DNA from: Ctena decussata
Lineage: Eukaryota > Mollusca > Bivalvia > Lucinida > Lucinidae
DNA length: 64,000 bases
Assembly (NCBI GenBank): GCA_963989385.1
Contig: OZ022515.1
Location: 4,310,803-4,374,802, forward strand
Direction of reading: 5' to 3'
Of the stretch, positions 45,616-57,390 are shown in pieces. The position numbers and the translations under genes are program-made. Below the pieces are notes generated by a model that was not told where the DNA came from, did no database searches, and saw nothing but the letters and a program-made list of their open reading frames with translations. Position 1 is the stretch's first letter. The number at the start of each line of letters is the position of its first letter.

Positions 45616-46537
45616 CCCTATTCCACACAGACCACGAATCCCACGAATCGCCACTAATTGATAAATTTTAGGATTCGTAGCTGAATCGTATTCAATTCGT
45701 GAAGTTCTTAACTGAATCGTATGTATTCGTAGTCAGTTCTTGCAATTCTCGAGCAATCGGGAATGCGTGGCAAAAGTTTTGAGCTGTTCAAAATTTTGGC
45801 CACGAATTCCCGATTCCAAAAAATCGTAGTTAATTCATAACAAATTCTTAGTGCATTCTTAGGCATCGTAACTGAATCGTAATAGATTCGGAGGCATTTT
45901 AGGTGTCCTCAACTCATTCGGGGATTCGTGAATTTGTACCTTGATGCTTTTGCGCACAGTGAAGACTCCAACCAGCCTCAGGACGCACGTATTTATCTAC
46001 CCAGCGAACAAATGACGTCGTACTGACGTCGATGAGACGTCACTTAGTCGCAATGACCTTAGTACGACGTCGATACGACGTCATGTGCCTGGTGGTTAGA
46101 GAATTCGTTTTGTGGCCATAGATTTCTTATGATTCATACTTAATATGTGCATACAGCAAAGGCCATGATCAGGCTTGGGACCTTTTCATACCTGTCTTGA
46201 GAGAAAATCCCACGAATTTTCAAGAATAGTCACGAATTCGTTTTTATTCGTACCAGATTCGTGCGTGCATTCGGCGTATTCTTAACTGATTCGTAACTAA
46301 TTCTAAACCTTTGTGCAGTATTATCAAAGAGATTCTTGTACTGAATTCTTGACAACATTCGTGCGATTTCAGGCGAATCCAGCCGAATCCGACGAATATT
46401 CGTAACCCTATCGTACCTGTATCGTAACGGAATCGTAGAGCATCACGATTTGGACCAGAAAATTAACAATCGCCACGAATCCTAATATTTATCCATTCGT
46501 GGCGATTCGTGGGATTCGTGGTCTGTGTGTAATAGGG
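45616..46537. mobile_element. ATTCGT/ACGAAT-rich element with about 65-bp terminal inverted repeats
   Basis: The left end CCCTATTCCACACAGACCAC continues through GAATCCCACGAATCGCCAC. It is mirrored at the right end, which finishes GTGGTCTGTGTGTAATAGGG. The 922-bp interior holds about twenty copies of ATTCGT or its complement in irregular spacing, giving a diffuse self-complementary texture. It has no coding frame. A GACGTC palindrome cluster is embedded at 46012-46084. Confidence 0.8.
46012..46084. repeat. GACGTC-rich inverted repeat
   Basis: The left arm ATGACGTCGTACTGACGTCG (46012-46031) mirrors the right arm CGACGTCGATACGACGTCAT (46065-46084) with two mismatches. Five GACGTC hexamers lie in 73 bases. 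GACGTC is the core of cAMP-response-type sites, but no function is shown. It may be a nested insertion in the ATTCGT element. Confidence 0.75.
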
Positions 46538-46904
46538 GTCATTAGCGCACATCTGAATACTTTCAGCAAGCAGCTCGCCCATGGAGGCACTGTAGCAAAT
46601 TCTTGAACCTTATTCAAATCTTAGTCACATTCTGTATGTTCCTTAAATATGTGTACAAATAAGAAAGACACAACCTGTCTTTATGACCTCGACCAGATTG
46701 TCACTGTTTTAGGCAAGCATTCGATTTTGCCTTCATCTTTGGCCTGTTTAATTATACCTGGTCTATGAATAAAACTTAAGTCGGCACACAAGAAAGGGCC
46801 GAGGTACCCTTTATTTTTTTTTCAAATGCGCGCGCGTAGCTCCTTTGAGAATTTTGGCCTGAAGCTGGCTTAAGGTCTTACAGGCTGGTTTGTTTATTTA
46901 TTTT

Positions 46905-47030
46905 GCCATAATATATTGTTTCATGACAGCCGTAATGTGCGGGAAAACCATCAGTTGTATTTTTGGCCATAATATATCGTTTCATGACAGCCGTAAAATG
47001 CGAGAAAACCATCAGTTGTATTTTTTCAGT
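46905..47030. repeat. Tandem duplication of about 62 bp
   Basis: CCATAATATATTGTTTCATG, ACAGCCGTAA and GAAAACCATCAGTTGTATTTTT are repeated in direct succession with few differences. Confidence 0.9.
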
Positions 47031-48049
47031 AAGCACTGGTCACCTCAAAAGATGTTTCGTCTTACAGGAAAGAATTTGCGCCTCAGGAACTGATTCTTTC
47101 ATTTACAAGTAGACCCATTTTGACGAGGGGCAAAATATATTATTCCGAATCATCTCTCTGGAAATTTATCAATTCATCTTAATTTTAAGTTTTACGATCG
47201 TATGGTTCAGCATTATTATTTAAATTCATATTTGGTATAGAAAGCAAACGCTGAAGGCTTTGGTCAGACGCCGCGCTCTGATCTGGGCCTGCACTGTTTG
47301 CGTATGTCCCAAAAATGAAACGCCTGGATGAGATGGGCTAAATGTTGACGAACATTACTATCAAATCCCGATGTTCTATTGTGGAAAGAACATGAGATGG
47401 AGTAGCTATTATTCTTGGTCACTGACAGTTTAATGTTAATTAATTCGATATTTTAATTTGAACAGATTCTATATTCACCAGCTTTGACTGAAAACATGAA
47501 TGCATATGCTTTTGACCGCTGACATTACATACTCTGATATGAAAAGTTGTATTATGATCAAATCTTTTTAAACTTATGTGTACAGCCCACTTGGCAATGA
47601 CAGTCACACTTATTCATCTTCATATTTGTGTGACGTCGCGTGAAAACGGAACTTGAGCCTTTTGCGTACAGTAACAGCCGAATGATCAGCATCTTCACTT
47701 TTCACTTTACAGATTCCCCAGGATTCAGATAGTGGTTATGCTAAGTCTGATATGCAGATCGATCTGAGCCGTCTCTAAACGCACATGCTTAAGTAGTTTC
47801 CGCGTTTGTCAGCGTATCGTAGGCATACCTCAGGTAAACTGTCCGTTCGAACGGACAAACATACACCGACTAGCCCGATACGAGTGAACTACTGCAGAAA
47901 GGCCAAAAAACTCATTCTAACCATTATCATTAAACAGGACTAACAACTTAGAAACCAGTATGATTCTGGCCAAGTTCGTGGCCTTCGTATAATGGAATAC
48001 GACAAAACCGATTAAGGCGAATGGGTCCATATTTTTCCACCATTTTTAA
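47031..48049. other. No recognised feature
   Basis: A weak MITE-like remnant (GCGCTCTGATCTGGGCCTGCA) near 47270 resembles the arms of the 35600 family. Nothing else is identified. Confidence 0.4.
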
Positions 48050-48300
48050 AACAGAATCAACTTCTGTTGCTTCCCTAGCAGACAATAGTCATCCCGAAAA
48101 AGGTCTACCCTTAAACGAAAGAAGTTGATTCTCTTGAAGCAAATTCTTTCCTTTTTTGTGTTACCCAAGATGGGAAGGGAGGCAAAACTGAAAATGGCAG
48201 AGTTGTTTCACATGAAAGTGTACCCATTTATTTACCTGGAATACCATAAGCTTTAGCAATGTGATATACAAGCTGTGGTCTGTGGTACGGTCGATATTCT
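48050..48300. repeat. Dispersed repeat, GAAGGGAAGCAA family, further copy
   Basis: AATCAACTTCTGTTGCTTCC, GGTCTACCCTTAAACGAAAG and GATGGGAAGGGAGGCAAAAC recur from 39630 and 40410-40870, including the CTGTGGTACGGTCGnTATT end shared with 40570. Confidence 0.6.
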
Positions 48301-50248
48301 CGTTGATTCTGTCTCTGCACAACAAGCGAATCAAGTTTATTTCCTATGCGAACAGAGGAGACTTAGTTCAGCAGGGCGTTTTGTGAGAAACAAGCACGGG
48401 CATATACCGAAGCTTAAATGTGTCGCTTGAATGCACATGCTGGCATTGTCAATGCCTCATTCACTTCTGGCCTGCTGAGTCTACGGAGCCCTATTCTGCC
48501 TGTATCCCTTTTACCGCGCGTCCTTCTAGCGAAGGCAGGTGGCAGCCGTGCGGTTCTCGTACAGATTCACGGGCGCCGTGGCCTCTAGGATTTTGTTACG
48601 TGAGGATTGTGACAAACTAGGGTCTAGCGGAACTGTGGATTGGTTGAAATAATTCACGCAGCAAAAGGTCAATTTCTTTAGTTAAACAAATAGTAACCAA
48701 GCTTATCGAAAGAATTTAAACGTAGACCAATAGAATTTAAGTACTGCCGGTGAATTTGATTTCCCTATATCCAGTGCTTATGCCAGCGTCCTAATTTCAC
48801 CTATCCAAACAACTTCCGACTAGAACTTCAATTATAGCAAACATTTGAAGCTTTCTAAGTCTTGGACATAATGTAAAATAATAGAAAAGAATCACGCATT
48901 ATGTAACAGAAAGCAACCAGCACTCCGTTGGTAGCCATTTCGGCGAACAACTCGTGTGTTGGTTGCTATAAATACGGTAACAGAAAATAATTCAAGCATC
49001 CTTTCTTCTCATTCCTGCATATGAAGCTTTAACACGACTGGAAAACGTTACGTTCCATTCCCATATGAAAATCCAAAATAAAAGGTTGTTCTGCCAAGAT
49101 GTTTATGTAAAGTTATTAGTATAAACATTTCTGCTTTCTAAAAGAGAGACTGAAGGAGTTCTCACAAAACTCCTGAAAGTGGCCAAACCGAAATTTCTGT
49201 TCGTTAACAACTTTCAGGAGTTCTGTGTGAACCTCACGAGTTATTTTGTGTGCCCCGATATGTTTGTTTTACAAGTCGAATAGCATTATTGTATTTTGGC
49301 TATTTGCAGGAGCTTGAATGTTTTATTCGTTTATTTTAGCGGAATGCGCACGTGCGTAAAAGCGCATGCGGCAATGCATGAACGACAGTTGAGAGTCGTT
49401 GAGAAACTGTGGTCGCAAAAGAAAATTTCTGTATCGTTATTGTCCTAACAAAATCTGTTTGAACGCTTGTGCAAACTGAGAGCACCAGCCTCAGTTCCCA
49501 GGACAATTTCCTTCACCTACAAGCTCAAACATCATCCCGTGTTGACATTTACTTGGTTTACCTCAGAACCCATCCGATCTTCATACCGAGCATTTGCGAA
49601 CACTGTCTCCAGGATTCACCGATAGATTATTCGGACCCGCAGGCTAATCTTGTTTTCCTTGTTTGCACATGCCGTACGATACCTACCATCTACTTTGGTA
49701 AATTACATAATGTTACTCTCCATCGAGAATTTGATTCTAACTGAAAATTATAAATCCATTTTTCTTTCTTTTCTTATTAAATTACCTGCGCACATGCCCA
49801 GTTTATAAAACTACGCATATCTAGGATAGCTTGCGCTCATGCACAGTCTTGTCAGGGCCGCTCGGTCTGAACATGCGTATGCTGAATGCGCATAAGCCTG
49901 AATACAGTCACGTAAATGAGATTGTCAAACTCCAAAATTTCGATCACTTACACAATTTCTAAAATACAGCAATTTTTTTTTCTGAGTGAAATTCGTACCG
50001 CCTACTCTTACATTCAGATTGATTGACAGCTTCGACAGCAATAGTGGACAGAATATGGGACTTCGCCTCTCACCAAACTTTCCAATGATCACGAACAAAA
50101 ATAAGACCGGTCGGTTCAAACAGCTTCCGATAGCAATCTAATCTCTTTGACATCTATGCCGCTTGTCAAATTGTGACAACCAAACCGTAAAAGATTTGTA
50201 AAGAACTTTGGTGAAAAAGTCGATAGATATCTGAATAAGTATTATGAC
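48301..50248. other. Mostly unrecognised; small inverted repeat at 49156-49235
   Basis: GAGTTCTCACAAAACTCCTGAAAGT and ACTTTCAGGAGTTCTGTGTGA-like arms form a short fold-back. 49320-49390 and 49785-49890 are enriched in GCGCAT and TGCGCA words. No exon is supported. Confidence 0.4.
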
Positions 50249-50475
50249 AAAAGTAAAAAGTATGCAAAGACCAGGAACTGAAACAATCAAAATCCAAATC
50301 CAGCCCTCAAACCACACTTGGAAACAACTAAGATTACAAATAATCAAGATACAGAGAACATATGGCCAACCGAGTGAGCAGCTTGTTCCCAAAAGGTGGC
50401 CACTCAGCAACCCAAACCGAACCAAAAATAATAAGAACATACATAAGGTAAAACATCACCGAAACTCTGACACCA
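50249..50475 (-). mobile_element. 5'-truncated dispersed retroelement-like copy C
   Basis: On the minus strand this is near-identical to the 3' part of copies A and B. It starts at GGTGTCAGAGTTTC and ends at GCATACTTTTTACTTTT. It is about 227 bp. Confidence 0.78.
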
Positions 50476-50929
50476 ACCTTGCAAAGATTTTATTAGCCGT
50501 GTTGCTTTTTGCTTATAGTATTTATATACTTGAATGCGCCTAATCATGCACGAATAGGTTTATTTCATAGGTGTACACCATATGGATGCTGCTGCTGATC
50601 TAAGTTCACATTCACCGACTTAGAATTAATTTTTACATGTTTATAAAAGTTGCATTAAAGTTATGTGTTAAACGTTTGCTTCATCAGGCGGCGACTATGA
50701 TCGGGGTATACGTGAGCCTCTGCTCACTTGTTCTAGCTTAAAAACCTTTCAGTTCGGTGTTGCAGTGGTAATGTTGGTTGGTTGCAATTTAGGTGGCACC
50801 TATTTCATATTACATCAACTACTATTAGAATACATAACATCAACTTCCTATTTGAAGTTGCTGTGGTCCCTCAGGTCCCTGTCAGTTCAAATTGTTGAGT
50901 TTTTCTGTATACGAAATTAAGCTGACTAG

Positions 50930-51345
50930 ATCAAACGGTTCAAATGTTGGAAAATTGCAAATGTCATCAAAGGGGCATAATTTAATCAACTTAAAAGGAA
51001 GTTCTACTTCTAGTATAGGAGCATTGTTCTGTCACTAATGAATAATAACTTATAGGAGATGCGTCATCCGACGTCTGGTATGTGATACACACTGCAGCCC
51101 TTTATTCAGAGATGTTAATTAAAGCACATGTAAGCCTCTTAAACCTTCGTGTATTTTATATAATAAAAAGAACGTCTGCCCAATTCCGAATCGATCCGTT
51201 GACGGATGTAGGAGGAGTTGCGATACCAATGTTTCGGATGGACGGAAGGGAGGACGGACGGACTGGAAGACGGACAGAACAACGCACACACGGACGAACG
51301 ATAGACAGTTGTAAAGTCCCTTTCCGGTTATGGTGTGTGACAATG
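50930..51345 (-). mobile_element. Tandem/GTCC-type element remnant
   Basis: A GGACGG-rich tract (51238-51300) follows GGGGCATAATTT-type sequence and AGGAGTTGCGATACC. It looks like a further member of the GTCC-tract elements, but no terminal hairpin is evident. Confidence 0.5.
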
Positions 51346-51419
51346 AAACCCGGCATATTTTTCACACAATTATAAACGTAAAACTGGCTGTTTATCGCTT
51401 TGTGTAGCCATACATTTCA

Positions 51420-51965
51420 CACTTCATATTTATCACACCCATGTGAAAAATTGGTACCAATACGAGTCTTTTGGCAAATGTGACATTAACGAAAAGTCAT
51501 TTTTTGATAATTTAGCGGGGGATAAAATTTGTGCTCATTTTGCACTTTTTATAATTAATGACGTGAGAAGAATTGGTTCGTATTCGTCACATATGTGAAG
51601 AAATCGTGCAAATGTTTTACGCGTACGCTATTTTCCACACGTTTAAAGAATTCTATATAGCACATTTGCCATAAACTGGTACATTTTTTTTCAGCTGTTA
51701 AAAATTGGAACAAAATCTTCACTTACATGAAGAATCGGCACCAAGCCATCACATGTGAAGAATCGGTACCAAATCCTTACAGATGTGAAAACGGGTACCA
51801 AATTATCACAGTTAGATGTGAAGAATTGGTACGAAATGTTAACCTATGAAAGTGACAGAACTCCGCAGCTGTGATAAATGAGCACGAATCTTCATAGATG
51901 GGACAAATGTGTATAAATTCATCACAGACGCGTGGAAGTCGTAGCAATTCTTGACCGGTGTGTAC
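51420..51965. repeat. Degenerate tandem array, TGTGAAGAATTGGTACCAAA unit
   Basis: The core recurs at 51441, 51722, 51754, 51783 and 51817 with unit lengths of about 30-40 bases, each including CAnATGTGAA and GGTACCAA. Scattered related words continue at 52830-53000. The array is strongly diverged. Confidence 0.7.
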
Positions 51966-51999
51966 GAGGTACATCTAATAAGTTGTGCCATTACAGCCA

Positions 52000-53450
52000 T
52001 AATTGTGGAATTCAAATTCAAACTGTTTGCATATGTGCATCCATGTACTACTAAACATGCACACAGCTTCTTACGAAGTTCATAGGGATATAAATCAAAA
52101 AATATAAATACAAGAGTTATGGATCTTGCATTCTGCATTTCGCCTAATGTTGATTAAATTTGTATAAAAGTTCCTGAAGGTACCTAGAACGGGTTTTGAG
52201 ATACAGAAAGGATACAACCATACCGCAATATCTACTATTTTCCATTTCAAAGAGCCATAACTCCAAAAATACGCAATCCAGAGTTACAGTTCTTGCGCTC
52301 TGCAAGTAGTCTTATGTTGGTTAATACTTTTTATGAAAACACATGAATTTTCCTCGATAGTTTTAATTACAGAGCATACACGTTTTTGTTACAGACGAAC
52401 AGGCGACCGGGGAAATAATTCATTATATACAAAAAAAAGAGAGCGCTCCAAAGGTACATCAAATTCGGAAAAAAAAGTTTTCTTCTATTGACGGACTTCG
52501 CTTTCCCTGACAACATATTAGCCGCGTCATGAGAAAATATGATTTTTGCATATACAAAAAAGGAGGGCAGATCAGCACCGTGACCAATAAGGCTGATCAA
52601 CGCCTTTGTTGTTCCCTGCATAGGTTGAAGAATCTCTCATGTTTCTCAATCCGAAATTAAAAGGCTACAGCTTGTTTTATGTAGCTGCACAGGTTGACGG
52701 ATCTGGGCGGGAACCCCGAAGAAAGGTTTTCTCGCGACGTGGCTCATAAGCTCTTGAGCAAGTTCAAACCGTAAAATGTATGCATATTATTTGTCACATG
52801 TTAACATTTCTTTCCACGTTTATAAAATTGCACCATACATGTGAATGATTGGTATCGAAAACAAAATGGCAAACAATAGAAAAAAATGGAGGTATTTTAG
52901 CAATGTGAAGAATTCGTATGCATGCAATATGAAATTTTCGCATCGTACGTATTTGTCAGATACTGTGACATATTGGTACGAAATTTACGTGAGAAAGTGG
53001 CAGGAATTCTGTATAGTGTGACATATATGAAGCGTAAAATTTACAGCTCAACAGCGCTTGATTTCTGTGTGGCAAATAACACTATATATTCCATGAGCCA
53101 GTCTCAGATGTTTAGCCGATTGGTACCACCTGGAGGGAGTAATTCTAACAAGTTTTTTTAGTTTAGCATCTGAAGTTAACGTTTAAGCATCCGCCGTCTG
53201 AAAGCGGTAGCTTATGCTCTTAAAATATACCTTTCTGAGGGTACCCAATTTAACCTTTATATGTCACGTAAAGTTAAAATAAACAAAGAACATGTGCATC
53301 TCAGTGTTCATTTGGCAAAACGAGAACAGACTAAACAAGTAAAGCAGTGAAAACATGCCAACCAATACATTTTAGGCATTTTTTTTTTCGATTTAAAAAA
53401 AAGTACATTAGGTGTGCTAACCCTTTTAACTAGGTCGAAAATGCAGACTC
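52000..53450. other. Old repeat debris, no gene
   Basis: 52140-52330 carries GAGCCATAACTCC-type sequence typical of the tandem elements. 52770-53000 has GTGAAnnATTGGTA words related to the array at 51420. Nothing else is supported. Confidence 0.4.
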
Positions 53451-53451
53451 T

Positions 53452-53520
53452 GTCTGGCCCATGTTCCTACTTCTGTATGTATTCTCTGCTCTTGAAGGAA
53501 CTTTTTAATATTTTAATTTT
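53452..53520 (+). repeat. Dispersed module, GGCCCATGTTCC family
   Basis: GGCCCATGTTCCTACTTCTG, TATGTATTCTCTGCTCTTGA and AGGAACTTTTTAATATTTTAA form a copy nearly identical to those at 55305 and 55680. Confidence 0.85.
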
Positions 53521-54960
53521 CATTTTATGTAGTATGCATATGGCTTTGCCTTTATTGACAATGGACCCTCTTACCTAGGGAGTGATTTTGGCTAATAGTA
53601 TGATCAGGTAGACCAGCAAAAACGATGCTATAAATAGATACTTGTAAGTAATCTAAGTAAAAGGGTATAAGCTTTTAAGGTTGGATAATTTACATTACCT
53701 AAGCAGACTTTCCCTAGATTGTATAATTGAGACTTAGATTATTTTTGTTTACGTGTTTGTACCAGTTTCCTTATAAATTTATTTAAGGTATTAGAATAAT
53801 TATATGAGGCTGTTTTTATTATTTAAGTTAGCTGTTACAGTGTGTAACGTAAATAACACCGGTTCGGAAATACATGCGCTAATACAGTATGGCGTACATG
53901 TTTTACCAATCTGTCACACGGCAAGTTCTAATTATGACATATCTGAAGTTCAACACCTGTTGACAATTTGACTTAGTGTTGTTTTTTCCCTGACATTACC
54001 TGATGCGTTTTATACATGACAAAGAATAAAATGCTCAACACTTGTGAAGGTTTGAGATTTGAACTGTTTACTGATTACACTTTTCAGCTCGTACTTTAAT
54101 CGTGTAGGAAATACCAACATCTTAAATGATAAGCGTCCATTAATGATCTATTTTCTTGTTGTTCCTATCATGGTACTTACAAACATAATGTTAAGTTTCG
54201 AAAAGCAACAAAGGGCTATGGTAAATATAATATCGAAGAAACTGAAAAAATAGATAAACGAGACAAAATCTGCTTCTGTCGTAGTCCAGTTTTATCATAT
54301 AGAGGACTCATATTAAGGAACATACAGTAGTTCTGATGACGTTAATCCCAAACGTTATTCAGTATCAACTACCAGTACTCTATATGTAGAGCTTGTTGTC
54401 AACTTGTTTATTGAAACTATTTGGCACATTTACAGCACATAGAAAGAAATAGAAATAGTAATTTAGATTTGAAGTTTCAAAGCACAGAATGCTATTTGTT
54501 ATAACAAACGTGACGGTTTGCAAGAAGAAACCTTTTTTATAAAGACAATAGTAGTATATTACGTTATCAAGGTGAAAATTCTTGCTGAATTTTAAAGCTA
54601 CAGCCGACGACAAGGACCAATCCTATTATTTCAGTAGGTATAACAGATTTTACGACTTTTTTGTCTTGTATCTCCTAATTGATGATGTCTGAAACATGAC
54701 ACTAAGAGGACAAAATATGAGAGACATAGAATAAAAATAATAAATAAATAAAAGGAGCACGACGAGTCAAGTCATGCCCTATTAGAGCAAACTGAGGTTT
54801 AGCAAAAATAAATAAAAAATACATGCTTCGGTATATTATATCATTGTATGTGCCTAAGGTATGTATTTGATTTCACTGAGCCCAGCCGTTACCATCAAAT
54901 TATTTTCCGACTGCAGTGAAATGAATCTAACTTTTGAGAGATCACGATTTTTTTTATACT
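53521..54960. other. No recognised feature
   Basis: AT-rich unique sequence. Short frames without domain or splice evidence. Confidence 0.45.
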
Positions 54961-54969
54961 TTTTGACTT

Positions 54970-55235
54970 TGCCGGCCTCTGACTTTTAAGACATAGGTCC
55001 TGGGTTCGACACCCGGTCCAGCCACTAACTTTCATTTTTCCTTCCGCTGATTCAAGAAGGGCAGTTGTCAGTTACTGGGGAAAGTAAGTGCACTTTTTAC
55101 TGGTTAACCGCTTAGGAGGTCTAGGAGGAGGTCTAAGCCTGCCCAGGACTAGTGTGGTTAGGTTAACTGACTGTCCCGACATGACCATAGCTGTTTACCG
55201 TGGACGTTAAACAATAACACAACACAATACTTTTT
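54970..55235 (+). mobile_element. tRNA-derived SINE, fullest copy
   Basis: The head has a weak A box, then CTGGGTTCGACACCCGGTCC (B box). The body is CCTTCCGCTGATTCAAGAAG, GGCAGTTGTCAGTTACTGG, GGTTAACCGCTTAG and TCTAAGCCTGCCCAG. The tail is CATGACCATAGCTGTTTACC, GTGGACGTTAAAC and (AAYAAC)n. An internal AGGAGGTCT duplication is present. The fragments at 768-1425 belong to this family. Confidence 0.82.
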
Positions 55236-55267
55236 GACAAATACTTTAGCGATTAATCGTTGTTCGG

Positions 55268-55308
55268 TCGGCGGAAGATCGCGCGACTGTCGCCCGATCG
55301 TCCGCCGC
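55268..55308. repeat. GC-rich hairpin
   Basis: GTCGGCGGAAGATCGCGCGA and TCGCCCGATCGTCCGCCGC form a near-perfect stem. CGATCG-rich sequence recurs at 55755-55815. Confidence 0.65.
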
Positions 55309-55370
55309 ACATGTTCCTACTTCTGTATGTATTCTCTGCTCTTGAAGGAACTTTTTAAGATTTTAATCTT
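55305..55370 (+). repeat. Dispersed module, GGCCCATGTTCC family
   Basis: CATGTTCCTACTTCTGTATG through GGAACTTTTTAAGATTTTAA is essentially identical to 55680-55747. The sequences to the left of the two copies differ. Confidence 0.85.
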
Positions 55371-55624
55371 ACCTCACTGCAGCTGGTGTTGTGCCGTGTG
55401 GCGGCCGTAAAACGTCTCCCCGTACATCATCCATAGTGCAGATTATATTTTATTTACATCCTTTGAGATCAGAGGATAGATTCTTAGAAATCTAAAATTT
55501 GCGATCGATTTAGACTATTATTCTAGATCATCGTCTTTTATATTATTTGGATCCTTTTGAAACTATTCAGTGTTTGAATCAACTGTCCAATTAAAATTAA
55601 GAAATTACAGTAAGCTTTTTTGTG

Positions 55625-55750
55625 GTTTCGTCACCAGATATTGTCAGGGTCACTGATGAGGCTTTATTAGCCGAAACTACGTAGTCTGGCCCATGTTCCT
55701 ACTTCTGTATGTATTCTCTGCTCTTGAAGGAACTTTTTAAGATTTTAAAT
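55625..55750 (+). repeat. Dispersed module, extended copy
   Basis: It begins GTTTCGTCACCAGATATTGTCAGGG and runs through GGTCACTGATGAGGC, GCCGAAACTACGTAGTCTGG and the shared 60-base end. It matches the minus copy at 40000-40120 over the full length. A spacer followed by GCCGAAAC is often seen near termini of Penelope- or DIRS-like elements, but this is only a suggestion. Confidence 0.8.
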
Positions 55751-56183
55751 TTATTTAATGTCGCCCGACATCAGAAGATAGTCGGTCGATGATCGGCCGA
55801 CTCGGGCGACTTTAAAACTTTTCTTCCTCAGCTTGCGATCGCTAATGAACACTTCTGATGTGACGGCCCCATGTCGCCGGGTCCAAACGCTCTCGACTGT
55901 CTCGGTCGACAGATCAACATCCAAGCCTTCAGTTGCCCGCCCGTTGAAATGAAAATGAGCTTTTACTCCTTCCGATAACCACAGAAGTTGTTAAAGCATA
56001 TTGACGTATTAGATGCACCACACAAGTAAAAGAATCACCCAACATTTCAAGGATTCATGCTCATAGCTCAGCCTAAAATTCCCTCTCATGAGAGCGGACG
56101 GACAGATGTAAACCTGCATACTTCACTTTTTCAATGCTGGTGATTTACAATGTCATAAGAAAAGCTGAAAACGTATAACATAC

Positions 56184-56387
56184 TTCTGACTGTTCAAGTA
56201 TCAGTATCATCCTCATTACATTTTCGACGCTGCTCCTGCTTTTAGCTTCTACTTCAAAATATGTTGCATCAATGGACTGCGCAAAAGACTGCCCTTCTTC
56301 TCTCGATATTGTTCTCCTCGCGTGTAGATCAATTTTGTTGGCTAGAAGAATCTTCATCGTTGGTTTCTCCAACAATAACGGATATCG
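56184..56387 (-). CDS. Rab/Ras-like small GTPase, G4-G5 exon
   Basis: The 68-codon exon has acceptor TTCTTACAG|CGATATCC at 56388/56387 and donor TCAGAA|GTATG at 56184/56183, phase 0 at both ends. It reads RYPLLLEKPTMKILLANKID, where NKID is the G4 motif (NKxD). RRTISREEGQSFAQS, the usual Rab segment, follows, then YFEVEAKSRSSVENVMRMIL. The G5 position is EAK in place of the usual SAK. Rab and Ras-like proteins are membrane-associated molecular switches. The C-terminal prenylation motif should be on a later exon to the left and was not found. The subfamily cannot be named from this part. Confidence 0.87.
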
Positions 56388-57114
56388 CTGTAAGAATTGA
56401 AAGATGCTTCGAAATACACATTTGCAAGCAGGAACTAACGTTACATGTATTTCAACCAAATGATATTGACCAAACTTATTCAACATGATAGATGTGTGGT
56501 CTTTAAATAAAAATCTTGGTATTACTTCTTTAAAAAGGCTTCTGGAAATCTAATTTCTTTAATGATACGTGAGAGTTACACCTGGCGTATTCAAACATAA
56601 GAATGACATATGTACTGGTTTTGGTCCTTTCCCCCATTGATAAAACTTTTCTTTCTTTCTGCGGTTACTTAACCGGATTAGATTAATGAAATGTGATAGA
56701 TATGGTCCTCATTTTTCAACAAGAACTGTCAACTGATCGGACTTCACTCCCACTTCAGAGCATTTGATTTATATAGGCCTGTATGTATAAAACGGGATAC
56801 TAAATGAACAATTGAATAGTCAAGAAAGACTCCTACATATTTCATTTAGTCAAGGTTGTACCGTATATATGCCATGATTGTGACATCTACATTACAAAAT
56901 TCGTTAGAAACAATTGATGAAATTTGAAACATTGGCCAATTTCGCAAGAAAGAAAAGTGAAATAATAAAAAAAATAACTGTAAGCTGGGATCTTACATAG
57001 TACAACTACAGACGGTTGTATACTAAACTAACTGTGAGGCTTCCATATTGCATTATTCCTCAGAAATCTTTGCCGTAATTTTAAACACTGGTTATATGGA
57101 GAGAAAGACTTGAA

Positions 57115-57390
57115 ATAAATTGAACAGATACAAGGAAGACTGAGCAGGAGAAATCTGGTTCTCAATAACACGACACAATATGACGTTGTTAACCTGCATA
57201 CCAAATTCGACTCGTATAATGAAAGTTTAAGTGGAATCTGTTTTGAAAACTACCTATCATATACATGGAGTCACTGCGGAAGAAAGTAGAATAAATATGG
57301 GGAAGGAGAAACAATAAAAAGTTGGTTCTCCATAATAAGATGCAGTATCCTATATACTTAGTACGCACTATACTATCTTCATCGATTTCT
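57115..57390. repeat. Dispersed repeat, AATCTGTT family fragments
   Basis: Two units share GGAGAAAnnnnGTTCTC, ACACGACACAATATGACGTT, ACCTGCATACCAAATTCGAC and GGAATCTGTTTTG. The same words occur at 32090-32430, 60895-61040 and 62300-62425. Confidence 0.55.
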
